Source: Methylobacterium sp. J-030
Lineage (GTDB): Bacteria; Pseudomonadota; Alphaproteobacteria; Rhizobiales; Beijerinckiaceae
Length of the DNA stretch: 64,000 nucleotides
Assembly: GCF_022829545.1 (NCBI RefSeq)
Contig: NZ_JAKSYM010000369.1
Coordinates: forward strand, 62,001-126,000
Direction of reading: 5' to 3'
Part shown: piece after piece, positions 39,492-47,783 of the stretch
Layout of the letters: each line of letters opens with the position of its first letter
How positions within the stretch are numbered: position 1 is the first letter of the stretch
Position numbers and translations under genes: made by a program
Notes under the pieces: model-generated
The model's database searches: none
What the model was told of the DNA's origin: nothing
The model's input: the letters and a program-made list of their open reading frames with translations, nothing else

Positions 39492-39751
39492 GCGGCTAAG
39501 CCCAGCTTCGGCATTTTGCTGAGCGTCTCACGAATGCCACGGGACTACAAATACCCGCAGCCGAGGGATACCCGGCGCCCCACCACAATCATGTTAAGCG
39601 AAAAGACTAAGAAAGTCAACCCGATTATTTGAACTTTGACATTAGGCTAATAACTTGTTCGCATTAGGATTTCGATTTTGCGTCGATCTCGCCGATGTCA
39701 GCCCGACGGCAAGCAGGACCATCAACTGCGTGTCGAGGAGAACAACTCGCG

Positions 39752-40051
39752 TCATCCTTCGGCCAGTTCACGGATCTTCACCGAAGGCAGCTCGGTCTCG
39801 TCGTTGGGGATGCGGACGACCTTGTAGGTCCGCCTCGGCTGGCTCGCACCGGCGAAGGCACCCCATTGAGCCGTCGTCTCATCGCTCGGCCGCAGAAGAC
39901 CGAAGGTGATCAGCCACGCAGCGTCCTGCTTATCGAACACGACTTCCTCGAGGCGCAAGTCGGAGATCGGCTCATCCGAGAAAACGGCCCTGAGATAATC
40001 CCTCGCCTTCGCGATCGCCTGCTTCACGTCCACGATCGACTCCGCGTGCAT
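39752..40051 (-). CDS. Hypothetical protein (99 aa)
   Basis: A 99-residue soluble protein starting at 40051 (MHAESIVDVKQAIAKARDYL), preceded by GAGGCGG. The sequence has an N-terminal helix, then DLRLEEVVFDKQDAAWLITF and RRTYKVVRIPNDETELPSVK, a compact alpha/beta pattern. Small families with this layout are widespread in proteobacteria, but I do not recognise a name. It returns to host-like GC content, so the island ends before it. The 260-nt gap on its 3' side contains no gene. Confidence 0.65.
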   Translation of the reverse strand: MHAESIVDVKQAIAKARDYLRAVFSDEPISDLRLEEVVFDKQDAAWLITFGLLRPSDETTAQWGAFAGASQPRRTYKVVRIPNDETELPSVKIRELAEG

Positions 40052-40127
40052 CCGTCCGCCTCTTCCGTAATCTATCCGGCGGACGGTTCGGGGCGCAAAC
40101 GCCCCGATCAAGCTGCGCGAGCCGCGC

Positions 40128-42293
40128 CTACTCCGCCGCCTGCCGCGCCCCGTAGCCCAGCCGCTCGTTCAGCGCCCGGATCAGGTTGACGGCGGCCTCG
40201 GCGATCACCGTGCCGGGCGGGAAGATCGCCGCCGCGCCCGCCGCCCGCAGGGCCTCGTAGTCGCCCGGCGGGATCACGCCGCCGATGGCGATCATCACGT
40301 CGTCCCGGCCCTGCTCGGCGAGCGCCGCCTTCAGCTCCGGCACCAGGGTCAGGTGGCCGGCCGCCAGCGACGAGACGCCGACGATGTGCACGTCGTTCTC
40401 CACCGCCTGCCGGGCGGCCTCCGCCGGGGTGGCGAAGAGCGGCCCGATATCCACGTCGAAGCCGAGATCGGCGAAGGCCGAGGCGATCACCTTCTGGCCG
40501 CGGTCGTGCCCGTCCTGGCCCATCTTGGCGACCAGGATGCGCGGCCGGCGGCCATCGTTCTCCTCGAACGCCTCCACCAGCGCCCGGACTTCCTCGACCA
40601 CAGGCGACATGCCCCCCACCTCGCGCTTGTAGACGCCGGAGATCGAGCGGATCTCGGCGCGGTGCCGGCCCCAGGCCTTCTCCAGGGCCTCGGAAATCTC
40701 GCCCACCGTCGCCTTGGCCCGGGCGGCCTCGACGGCGAGTTCCAGCAGGTTCTCGGACCCGTCGGCGGCCCGGGTAAGCGCGTCGAGCCGGGCCGACACC
40801 GCGGCCTCGTCGCGCTCGGCGCGCAGGCGCTTGAGCTTGTCGATCTGCAAGCGGCGGACATTGCCGTTATCGACCCGCAGGAGGTCGATGGCCATGTCGT
40901 CGTCGGCCCGGAACTTGTTCACGCCGACGATCGTCTGGCGGCCGGAATCGATCCGCGCCTGCGCCCGGGCGGCGGCCTCCTCGATCCGCAGCTTGGGGAT
41001 GCCGGCCTCGATCGCCTTGGCCATGCCGCCGAGCTGATCCACCTCGCGGATATGCTCCCAGGCGCGCGCCACCATGTCGGCGGTGAGCTTCTCCACGTAG
41101 TAGGAGCCGCCCCAGGGATCGACGATCCGGGTGGTGCCGCTCTCCTGCTGCAGGAACAGCTGGGTGTTGCGGGCGATCCGGGCCGAGAAATCGGTCGGCA
41201 GGGCCAGGGCCTCGTCGAGGGCGTTGGTGTGGAGCGACTGCGTGCCCCCTTGCGTCGCCGCCATCGCCTCGATGGTGGTGCGGGTGACGTTGTTGAACAC
41301 GTCCTGCGCGGTGAGCGACCAGCCCGAGGTCTGCGAGTGGGTCCGCAGCGCCAGGGATTTCTCGGACTTCGGATCGAACCCCTTGACCAGCTTCGCCCAG
41401 ATGAGGCGCGCGGCCCGCATCTTGGCGATCTCCATGAAGAAGTTGGTCGAGATCGCCCAGAAGAACGACAGGCGCGGGGCGAACTGGTCGATGGTCAGCC
41501 CGGCCGCCAGCCCCGCCTTGATGTACTCGACGCCGTCGGCGAGCGTGTAGGCGAGTTCCAGGTCGTTCGTGGCGCCTGCCTCCTGCATGTGGTAGCCGGA
41601 GATCGAGATCGAATTGAACTTCGGCATGTTCTTCGACGTGTAGGCGAAGATGTCCGAGATGATCCGCATCGATCCCTTCGGGGGATAGATGTAGGTGTTG
41701 CGGACCATGAATTCCTTGAGGATGTCGTTCTGGATCGTGCCGGCGAGCTTCTGCGGCGGCACGCCCTGCTCCTCGGCGGCGACGATGTAGAGGGCGAGGA
41801 TCGGCAGCACCGCGCCGTTCATCGTCATCGACACGGTCATCTCGTCGAGGGGAATCCCCGAGAACAGGGTACGCATGTCGTAGATCGAGTCGATCGCGAC
41901 ACCCGCCATGCCGACATCGCCCGAGACGCGGGGATGGTCGGAATCGTAGCCCCGGTGGGTGGCGAGGTCGAAGGCCACCGACAGGCCCTTCTGCCCGGCC
42001 GCGAGGTTGCGGCGGTAGAAGGCGTTCGAATCCTCGGCCGTGGAGAAGCCGGCATATTGCCGGATCGTCCAGGGCTGGGTGACGTACATGGTCGGGTAGG
42101 GGCCGCGCAGGAACGGCGCGAGGCCGGGATAGGTGTCGAGGAACTCGATGCCCGCCCGGTCCTCGGGCCCGTAGCGGCCCTTCACCGGGATCCCCTCCGG
42201 CGTCATCCAGGGCTCGCCCAGAACAGGCGCCGCGACCGCGAGCGATTCGCCGGCGAGCGGGATGTCGGCGAAGTTCGGGATGCGGGAGGTCAT
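40128..42293 (-). CDS. mcmA: Methylmalonyl-CoA mutase, B12-dependent large subunit
   Basis: A 721-residue adenosylcobalamin-dependent mutase converting (R)-methylmalonyl-CoA to succinyl-CoA, part of propionate metabolism and, in methylotrophs, of the ethylmalonyl-CoA pathway for glyoxylate regeneration. The N-terminal TIM barrel contains GPYPTMYVTQPWTIRQYAGF (CoA channel), AFDLATHRGYDSDHPRV and SISGYHMQEAGATNDLELAY. The C-terminal cobalamin domain has KMGQDGHDRGQKV with the axial His near residue 596, then ASAFADLGFDVDIG. Length is standard for the catalytic subunit. The partner subunit and epimerase are not in the window. No cobalamin riboswitch is visible upstream. Confidence 0.96.
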   Translation of the reverse strand: MTSRIPNFADIPLAGESLAVAAPVLGEPWMTPEGIPVKGRYGPEDRAGIEFLDTYPGLAPFLRGPYPTMYVTQPWTIRQYAGFSTAEDSNAFYRRNLAAGQKGLSVAFDLATHRGYDSDHPRVSGDVGMAGVAIDSIYDMRTLFSGIPLDEMTVSMTMNGAVLPILALYIVAAEEQGVPPQKLAGTIQNDILKEFMVRNTYIYPPKGSMRIISDIFAYTSKNMPKFNSISISGYHMQEAGATNDLELAYTLADGVEYIKAGLAAGLTIDQFAPRLSFFWAISTNFFMEIAKMRAARLIWAKLVKGFDPKSEKSLALRTHSQTSGWSLTAQDVFNNVTRTTIEAMAATQGGTQSLHTNALDEALALPTDFSARIARNTQLFLQQESGTTRIVDPWGGSYYVEKLTADMVARAWEHIREVDQLGGMAKAIEAGIPKLRIEEAAARAQARIDSGRQTIVGVNKFRADDDMAIDLLRVDNGNVRRLQIDKLKRLRAERDEAAVSARLDALTRAADGSENLLELAVEAARAKATVGEISEALEKAWGRHRAEIRSISGVYKREVGGMSPVVEEVRALVEAFEENDGRRPRILVAKMGQDGHDRGQKVIASAFADLGFDVDIGPLFATPAEAARQAVENDVHIVGVSSLAAGHLTLVPELKAALAEQGRDDVMIAIGGVIPPGDYEALRAAGAAAIFPPGTVIAEAAVNLIRALNERLGYGARQAAE

Positions 42294-42396
42294 GGCGTTG
42301 ACTCGTTGTGGCGTTTGTCACGCCATTATAGAGACGCGCTTGAAGCGGGCTACTCCCCTGAGGTCGAGCCTGCACCCGCGCGAAGCCGCCCCTGAC

Positions 42397-42450
42397 ATCA
42401 GGGCTCCGCCCTGATCACCCGCCAAAGGGCTCACGCCCTTTGGAAACCCG
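42397..42450. repeat. Composite intergenic hairpin repeat, copy 4, containing the SURF1 stop
   Basis: Palindromes ATCAGGGCTCCGCCCTGAT (42397-42415) and CCAAAGGGC..GCCCTTTGG (42422-42443) are followed by AAACCCGG. The SURF1 gene reads into this element: its last codons (PGFQRA) and TGA (42431-42433) are encoded by the second hairpin. It separates SURF1 from mcmA. Confidence 0.85.
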
Positions 42451-43204
42451 GTTTTCCCCTGCGCCCGCCCCGCAGGACGTAGATCACCGCCCCCGCCAGC
42501 ATCAGCGCCATCCCGTACCACGTGATCGCGTAGACGAGGTGGCTGTTGGGGAAGGCGATCACCGTGAGGCCGCCCACCGGCAGGCCCCCGGGATTGGGCG
42601 TCGCATCCGCATCGACGAAGTAGGGAGCCACTTCGCTCAGGCCGCGGGCGGCTGCGATGGCCGCGACGTCCCGGGAGTACCAGCGGCCGTCCTTGGGGTC
42701 GTTGGAGCGCAGGAACGCGCCCTTCGGCTCCGTCAGCCGGAGCAGGCCGATGACATGGGTCTCGCCCGCGAGCTGCCCGGCCGCCCGGCTCGCCGGATCC
42801 CGCCGGTCGCCGGGCACGAAGCCGCGGTTGATCAGCACGAGGCTGCCGTCCGGGCGGCGCAGCGGCGTCAGCACCCAGAAGCCGCCGCCGCGCTCGGTGA
42901 CGGCCTGAACCAGCGTCTCGCGGTCGTTGAGGAACAGCCCCGAGAGGGACACGTGCCGGTAGGCATCATCGGGGCCGACGCGGGGCCATTCGGCGGGGCC
43001 GGGGGCCGGCACGGGGGCCGCGTGGACGCGGGCATCGACTCGGGCGATGAGGTCGAGCTTCCAGGCCCGGCGCTCGACCTGCCACGTCCCGAGCCCGACG
43101 AGGACGACGAACACCAGCGCCGCGGCGATTCCGAACACGACCCGCCGCAGCAGCGACGGGCGGCCGGGGGAGGGGTCCGGGCCGCCGCCGCCCGCCGGCC
43201 CCAT
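42431..43204 (-). CDS. SURF1-family oxidase assembly protein
   Basis: A 257-residue SURF1 homologue, which helps insert haem into haem-copper oxidases. Two transmembrane helices flank a large extracytoplasmic domain: residues about 18-38 (VFGIAAALVFVVLVGLGTWQ) and 225-245. Conserved features are GTWQVERRAWKLDLI near the N-terminus, VLINRGFVP, and HLVYAITWYGMALML at the C-terminus. It is 23 nt downstream of cyoD on the same strand, so it probably serves the cyo oxidase. The start at 43204 is one option among in-frame Met codons. The C-terminal six residues come from an intergenic hairpin repeat. Confidence 0.9.
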   Translation of the reverse strand: MGPAGGGGPDPSPGRPSLLRRVVFGIAAALVFVVLVGLGTWQVERRAWKLDLIARVDARVHAAPVPAPGPAEWPRVGPDDAYRHVSLSGLFLNDRETLVQAVTERGGGFWVLTPLRRPDGSLVLINRGFVPGDRRDPASRAAGQLAGETHVIGLLRLTEPKGAFLRSNDPKDGRWYSRDVAAIAAARGLSEVAPYFVDADATPNPGGLPVGGLTVIAFPNSHLVYAITWYGMALMLAGAVIYVLRGGRRGKPGFQRA

Positions 43205-43227
43205 CGGCGCGCGATCCGGGGGCCGGA

Positions 43228-43632
43228 TCAGCGGGCGTTGTTCATGACGTCGTGGGCATCCATCGGCATCATGTTGTGGTTGAGGTGGTACATCACCCAC
43301 ACCGAGCCCGCGAGCATGATCACCACGAGCGTGATGGTGAAGATCAGCGCCATGAAGGTCCAGCCGCCCTCCGACTTCGTGCTCATGTGCAGGAAGTAGA
43401 CGACGTGCACGACCATCTGGACGCCGCCGAGCGCCAGGATGACCAGGGTGGTGACAAGGCTGTTGTCGAGCACGTTGCCCATCACCAGCCAGAATGGGAT
43501 CACCGTCAGGATCACCGACAGGGCGAAGCCCGTCATGTAGCTCTGGAAGGAGCCGTGCCCGCCGCCGCTATGGGCGTGGGAATCGTGCGTGTCCTGGCCG
43601 TGACCGGTGAGGTGGTGTGCGTCGGCGCTCAT
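43228..43632 (-). CDS. cyoD: Cytochrome o ubiquinol oxidase subunit IV
   Basis: A 134-residue small membrane subunit of the cytochrome bo3-type quinol oxidase. Three helices are clear (SYMTGFALSVILTVIPFWLV, LVTTLVILALGGVQMVVHVV, FMALIFTITLVVIMLAGSVW), and FLHM after the second is typical of CyoD. The N-terminal 28 residues are His/Gly-rich (HDSHAHSGGGHG), longer than in enterobacteria. The ATG overlaps the cyoC stop by 4 nt. Fourth gene of cyoABCD. Confidence 0.95.
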   Translation of the reverse strand: MSADAHHLTGHGQDTHDSHAHSGGGHGSFQSYMTGFALSVILTVIPFWLVMGNVLDNSLVTTLVILALGGVQMVVHVVYFLHMSTKSEGGWTFMALIFTITLVVIMLAGSVWVMYHLNHNMMPMDAHDVMNNAR

Positions 43633-44261
43633 TCGAGCACTCCCATCAGGTAGACGACGGTGAAGACGCCGATCCAGATCAGGTCGAGGAAGTGCCAGAA
43701 CATCGACAGGCACATCAGCCGGCGCTTGTTCTCGACGATCAGGCCGTGCTTGCGCACCTGCACCATCAGCACGATCAGCCACAGGATGCCCATGGAGACG
43801 TGCAGGCCGTGGGTCGACACCAGGGTGTAGAACGACGACAGGAAGGCGCTGCGCCAGGGCGGTGCGCCCTCATGGAACAGGTGGACGAATTCCCGGATCT
43901 CCAGGAACACGAAGGCCGCGCCGAACAACCCGGTCACCGCGAGCCACACCTGCGTCTGCTTCACCCGGTCCCGGTCCATCTCCAGCATGGCAAAGCCGTA
44001 GGTGATGGACGAGAACAGCAGCATGGCGGTGTTCACCGCGATGCCCGGCAGGTCGAACAGCTCCTTCGGGGTGGGGCCGGCCGCGTAGCTGCGCCCCAGC
44101 ACCCCGTAGGTCGCGAACAGCGTCGCGAAGATGAGGCAGTCGCTCATCAGGTAGAGCCAGAACCCGAGCATGGTCGAGCCCTCGGAGTGATGGCCCTCCT
44201 CGTCGGTTTGGTAGAAGACCGGCGCCGCGGCGCCGGGGGGTGCGGTCTCTGCGTGCATCAT
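43629..44261 (-). CDS. cyoC: Cytochrome o ubiquinol oxidase subunit III
   Basis: A 210-residue subunit III of the bo3-type quinol oxidase with five predicted helices. Recognisable segments are LGFWLYLMSDCLIFATLFAT (helix I), NTAMLLFSSITYGFAMLEMD, FVFLEIREFVHL, STHGLHVSMGILWL and SMFWHFLDLIWIGVFTVVYL. The length matches CyoC. It is separated from cyoB by 4 nt and overlaps cyoD by 4 nt. Subunit III stabilises the complex and has no redox centre. Confidence 0.96.
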   Translation of the reverse strand: MMHAETAPPGAAAPVFYQTDEEGHHSEGSTMLGFWLYLMSDCLIFATLFATYGVLGRSYAAGPTPKELFDLPGIAVNTAMLLFSSITYGFAMLEMDRDRVKQTQVWLAVTGLFGAAFVFLEIREFVHLFHEGAPPWRSAFLSSFYTLVSTHGLHVSMGILWLIVLMVQVRKHGLIVENKRRLMCLSMFWHFLDLIWIGVFTVVYLMGVLE

Positions 44262-44265
44262 CGGA

Positions 44266-46266
44266 TCACGCCATCTCCAGTTCGCGCGCCCGCTGACCTT
44301 CCGTCCGACTGACCGTGTCGGCGGGGATGTAGTAGTCGCGCTTGTAGTTGAAGGTATGGGCGATCGTCACGACGAAGATCGCCAGGAAGCTGAGCGCCGC
44401 CAGCCACCACACGTACCAGATCATGGCGATGCCGAACGCAAAGCTCAGGCCCGCCAGGATCGCGCCGGTGGCGGTGTTCTTGGGCATGTGGATCGGCTTG
44501 TAGCCCGTCATCGGCCGGGTGAACCCGCGGTTCTTCATGTCCCACCACGCATCGGAATCGTGGACCACCGGGGTGAAGGCGAAGTTGTAGTCCGGCGGTG
44601 GCGAGGAGGTGGACCATTCCAGCGTCCGGCCGCCCCACGGGTCGCCGGTGAGATCCCGCAGCTTGTCGCGGTTGCGGATCGAGACCACGAACATCACGAT
44701 CTGCGAGCCGATGCCGCAGGCGATCAGCGCCGCGCCGATGGCCGCGATCACGAACCAGATCTGCAGCGACGGGTCGTCGAAGTGCTGCATGCGCCGGGTC
44801 ACGCCCATCAGGCCGAGCACGTAGAGTGGCATGAAGGCGACGTAGAACCCGGTCACCCAGAACCCGAGCGCGACCTTGCCCCAGAACTCGTCGAGCTTGA
44901 ACCCGAAGGCCTTGGGGAACCAGAAGGTCACGCCGGCGAACATGCCGAACAGCACGCCGCCGATGATCACGTTGTGGAAGTGCGCGATCAGGAACAGCGA
45001 GTTGTGCAGCACGAAGTCGGCCGGGGGCACCGCGAGCAGCACGCCGGTCATGCCGCCGATCACGAAGGTGACGATGAACGCCACCACCCACATCATCGGC
45101 ACCTCGAACCGGATCCGGCCGCGGTACATGGTGAACATCCAGTTGAAGATCTTCGCGCCCGTCGGGATCGAGATGATCATGGTCGTGATCCCGAAGAACG
45201 AGTTCACGTCCGCGCCCGAGCCCATCGTGAAGAAGTGGTGCAGCCACACGAGGTAGGCGAGGATGGTGATCACCACCAGCGCGTAGACCATCGAGGTATA
45301 GCCGAACAGGCGCTTGCCGCAGAAGGTCGAGGTGATCTCCGAGAACACGCCGAAGGCCGGCAGGATCAGGATGTAGACCTCCGGGTGACCCCAGATCCAG
45401 ATCAGGTTGAAGTACAGCATGGCGTTGCCGCCGAGGTCGTTCGTGAAGAAATGCGTGCCGACGTAGCGGTCGAGCGACAGCATCGCGAGAACGGCCGTGA
45501 GGATCGGGAAGGCGGCCACGATCAGGATGTTGGTGCACAGCGACGACCAGACGAAGATCGGCAGCTTCATCATGGTCATGCCGGGCGCCCGCATCTTCAC
45601 GATGGTGGCGACCAGGTTGATGCCCGACAGCAGCGTCCCGATGCCCGCGATCTGCAGCGCCCAGATGTAGTAGTCGACGCCGACGCCGGGGCTCATGGAG
45701 GCCTCCGAGAGCGGCGGGTAGGCGAGCCAGGTCGCGCGGGAGAACTCGCCGACGAACAGCGAGACCATCACCAGCATGCCACCCGACACCGTCATCCAGA
45801 AGCTGAAGTTGTTCAGGAACGGGAAGGCCACGTCGCGGGCGCCGATCTGCAGCGGCACGGCGAAGTTCATGAGCCCCGTGACGAATGGCATCGCCACGAA
45901 GAAGATCATGATCATGCCGTGGGCGGTGAAGATCTGGTCGTAGTGGTGCGGCGGCAGAAAGCCCTGCTCGTTGCCAAACGCCACGGCCTGCTGCGAGCGC
46001 ATCAGGATCGCGTCGGCGAAGCCGCGCAGCAGCATCACGGACGCGAAGATGCAGTACATGATGCCGATCTTCTTGTGGTCGATCGACGTGATCCAGTCAC
46101 GCCACATCGGCCCCCAGAAGCGGTAGTAGGTGATGACACCGAGCACCGCGAGGCCGACCACGGCGACGCCCGCGAAGGTCGCCTGCAGGATCGGCTCGTG
46201 GTAGGGGATCTGCTCGATCGTAAATCGACCGAAGAGCAACTGCTGGAGGTCCATGTTTGCGAACAT
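44266..46266 (-). CDS. cyoB: Cytochrome o ubiquinol oxidase subunit I
   Basis: A 666-residue catalytic subunit of the haem-copper quinol oxidase with about 15 helices. The two haem groups and CuB are bound by conserved His residues: the haem b ligand in FTAHGMIMIFF, the CuB His and cross-linked Tyr in WIWGHPEVYILILPAFGVFS, the HH pair in VWLHHFFTMG, and HFHNVI with the haem o ligand. The D-channel segment is present near NFAVPLQIGARDVAFP. The start at 46266 (MFANMDLQQL) gives the length expected from CyoB; a TTG further upstream and the internal ATG 46254 are alternatives. Second gene of the operon. Confidence 0.97.
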   Translation of the reverse strand: MFANMDLQQLLFGRFTIEQIPYHEPILQATFAGVAVVGLAVLGVITYYRFWGPMWRDWITSIDHKKIGIMYCIFASVMLLRGFADAILMRSQQAVAFGNEQGFLPPHHYDQIFTAHGMIMIFFVAMPFVTGLMNFAVPLQIGARDVAFPFLNNFSFWMTVSGGMLVMVSLFVGEFSRATWLAYPPLSEASMSPGVGVDYYIWALQIAGIGTLLSGINLVATIVKMRAPGMTMMKLPIFVWSSLCTNILIVAAFPILTAVLAMLSLDRYVGTHFFTNDLGGNAMLYFNLIWIWGHPEVYILILPAFGVFSEITSTFCGKRLFGYTSMVYALVVITILAYLVWLHHFFTMGSGADVNSFFGITTMIISIPTGAKIFNWMFTMYRGRIRFEVPMMWVVAFIVTFVIGGMTGVLLAVPPADFVLHNSLFLIAHFHNVIIGGVLFGMFAGVTFWFPKAFGFKLDEFWGKVALGFWVTGFYVAFMPLYVLGLMGVTRRMQHFDDPSLQIWFVIAAIGAALIACGIGSQIVMFVVSIRNRDKLRDLTGDPWGGRTLEWSTSSPPPDYNFAFTPVVHDSDAWWDMKNRGFTRPMTGYKPIHMPKNTATGAILAGLSFAFGIAMIWYVWWLAALSFLAIFVVTIAHTFNYKRDYYIPADTVSRTEGQRARELEMA

Positions 46267-46342
46267 TGGGATCGGCCCGTTCAATGGGTTCGACGGCGAC
46301 CGCCGGTTTACGGTGTGGGGCTCGCGCTGACGGCGAGCGGTC

Positions 46343-47617
46343 TCATTCGTTCAGCTGCTTGGGCGCGATCTGCCCGCCCTCGCTCTGGCCCTTGCTGTCG
46401 GGCCCCTTGACCTCCCGGCCCTTGTCCCCTTGGCCCTTGTCGTCTTGCGCTTTGTCCTGGCCCGGCAGCGCGGACTCGCCCTTCCCCCGCGAATCCGGGT
46501 TGCCCATATCCGGCCTGGGCCTCATGCCCTGAGGCTGCGTCTGCCCGTGCGGCCCGGTACCGGAGGCCGGCCCGGTGGCGCCGGGGGCCTCGTTGCCGCG
46601 ATCGGCCATGCGGTTGTCGTATTGCAGCCGGTCGTAGTTGGCCGCGGCCTCCGCCCCGGACGCGCCGCCCCGGGCGTCGATCTTCATCATCTCGCCGACG
46701 CACATCTGCTCCGGCCGGGGGCACATGCCGATGATCCGGTCGTAGAGGCCCTGCATGTAGGACTTGTAGTAGCGGGCCGGCTCGGCCTCGCTCGGCTCCT
46801 CGAGCTTCAGGTAGGCCTCCTGGCTGAGGTCTCCGCCCGAGGCCTTGGCCTTGGCGACCCACTGGTCGAAGCCGTCGTTGGTCAGGCCGTGGAACTTGAA
46901 GAACATGTTCGAGAAGCCGGCGCCGCTGTAATGGGCCGAGCGGCCCTCCCAGGCGCCCTCGCGGTTGATCACCGCGTGGAGCTGCGTCTGCATGCCCGGC
47001 ATCGCGTAGACCATGCCGGCGAGCGTGGGCACGTAGAACGTGTTCATCACGTCGGTGGCGGTGATCTTGAAGCGGATCGGCCGGTCCACCGGCGCGGCGA
47101 CCTCGTTGACCGTGGCGATCCCGTATTGCGGGTAGAGGAACAGCCACTTCCAATCCATGGCGATCGCCTCGACCTCCAGCGGCACGGTGCCGGCGGCAAC
47201 GTCGCGCTTCGTGTCGATCTTGCTCAGGGGGCGGAACGGATCGAGCGTGTGGGTCCCGATCCAGGTGAGGGCGCCCAGGGCGATGATGATCATCAGCGGC
47301 GCCGTCCAGATCAGCACCTCGAGCTGCGTCGAGTGGTGCCACTCGGGATCGTAGACCGCGTTCTCGTTGGTGGCGCGGTAGCGCCACGCGAAGATCAGCG
47401 TGAAGGCGATCACCGGCACGATGATCAGGAGCATCAGCCCGGTGGCGGCCAGGACGAGGTTGCGCTGCTGCTCGGCCACGTAGCCCGCCGGATGCAGGAC
47501 CACGAAGTTGCAGCCGCCCAGCATCGTCAGGAGCGGCAGGGCGAGGAGCGGCAGCAGGCGCCGCCCCCGGGCGCGCACAGTGCCGGTCCTGTCCGTTCGA
47601 TGGGTCGTCACGATCAC
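46343..47617 (-). CDS. cyoA: Cytochrome o ubiquinol oxidase subunit II with a long charged C-terminal extension
   Basis: A roughly 424-residue lipoprotein subunit II. The signal peptide ends in a lipobox, TMLGGC. Two helices follow (ATGLMLLIIVPVIAFTLIFA and TAPLMIIIALGALTWIG), then the cupredoxin domain (DWKWLFLYPQYGIATVNEVA, ATDVMNTFYVPTLAGMVYAM, FSNMFFKFHGLTNDGFDQW) without a CuA site, as expected for quinol oxidases. Beyond about residue 330 lies a Gly/Pro/Gln/Lys-rich tail with DKGQGDKGREVKG-type repeats, making it about 100 residues longer than the E. coli protein. The GTG start at 47617 is a best guess. First gene of cyoABCD, preceded by a tandem hairpin array. Confidence 0.93.
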   Translation of the reverse strand: MIVTTHRTDRTGTVRARGRRLLPLLALPLLTMLGGCNFVVLHPAGYVAEQQRNLVLAATGLMLLIIVPVIAFTLIFAWRYRATNENAVYDPEWHHSTQLEVLIWTAPLMIIIALGALTWIGTHTLDPFRPLSKIDTKRDVAAGTVPLEVEAIAMDWKWLFLYPQYGIATVNEVAAPVDRPIRFKITATDVMNTFYVPTLAGMVYAMPGMQTQLHAVINREGAWEGRSAHYSGAGFSNMFFKFHGLTNDGFDQWVAKAKASGGDLSQEAYLKLEEPSEAEPARYYKSYMQGLYDRIIGMCPRPEQMCVGEMMKIDARGGASGAEAAANYDRLQYDNRMADRGNEAPGATGPASGTGPHGQTQPQGMRPRPDMGNPDSRGKGESALPGQDKAQDDKGQGDKGREVKGPDSKGQSEGGQIAPKQLNE

Positions 47618-47640
47618 AGCACGCGTCTCGTCTTCCCAAG

Positions 47641-47741
47641 GCCGCGAATGCGGCGTTTCTGCCAAGCCGCGAATGCGGCACTTCTGCCAGGCCGCGCGAG
47701 GCGGCGTTTCTGCCATGCCGCGCGAGGCGGCGTTCCCGTCC
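47641..47741. repeat. Four-unit tandem hairpin array upstream of cyoA
   Basis: Four 25-26-nt units start at 47641, 47666, 47691 and 47717. Each has GCCGC-N4/5-GCGGC, a small stem-loop, followed by GTTTCTGCC or a variant. Units 1-2 carry GAAT loops and units 3-4 GCGAG loops. The array occupies the gap between the MFS gene (stop 47784) and the cyoA start (47617). It could be a terminator series, a leader-RNA element or a protein-binding array controlling the oxidase operon. Confidence 0.8.
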
Positions 47742-47783
47742 GCGATCGGAGGGCCGCGCGGCCTGCGCCGCGGGCCGCATCCG

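Noticed and set aside
44356..46410. A 684-codon plus-strand frame across cyoB
   Set aside because: It is antisense to an unmistakable oxidase subunit I and its translation is almost entirely His/Arg/Glu/Asp, a composition artefact.
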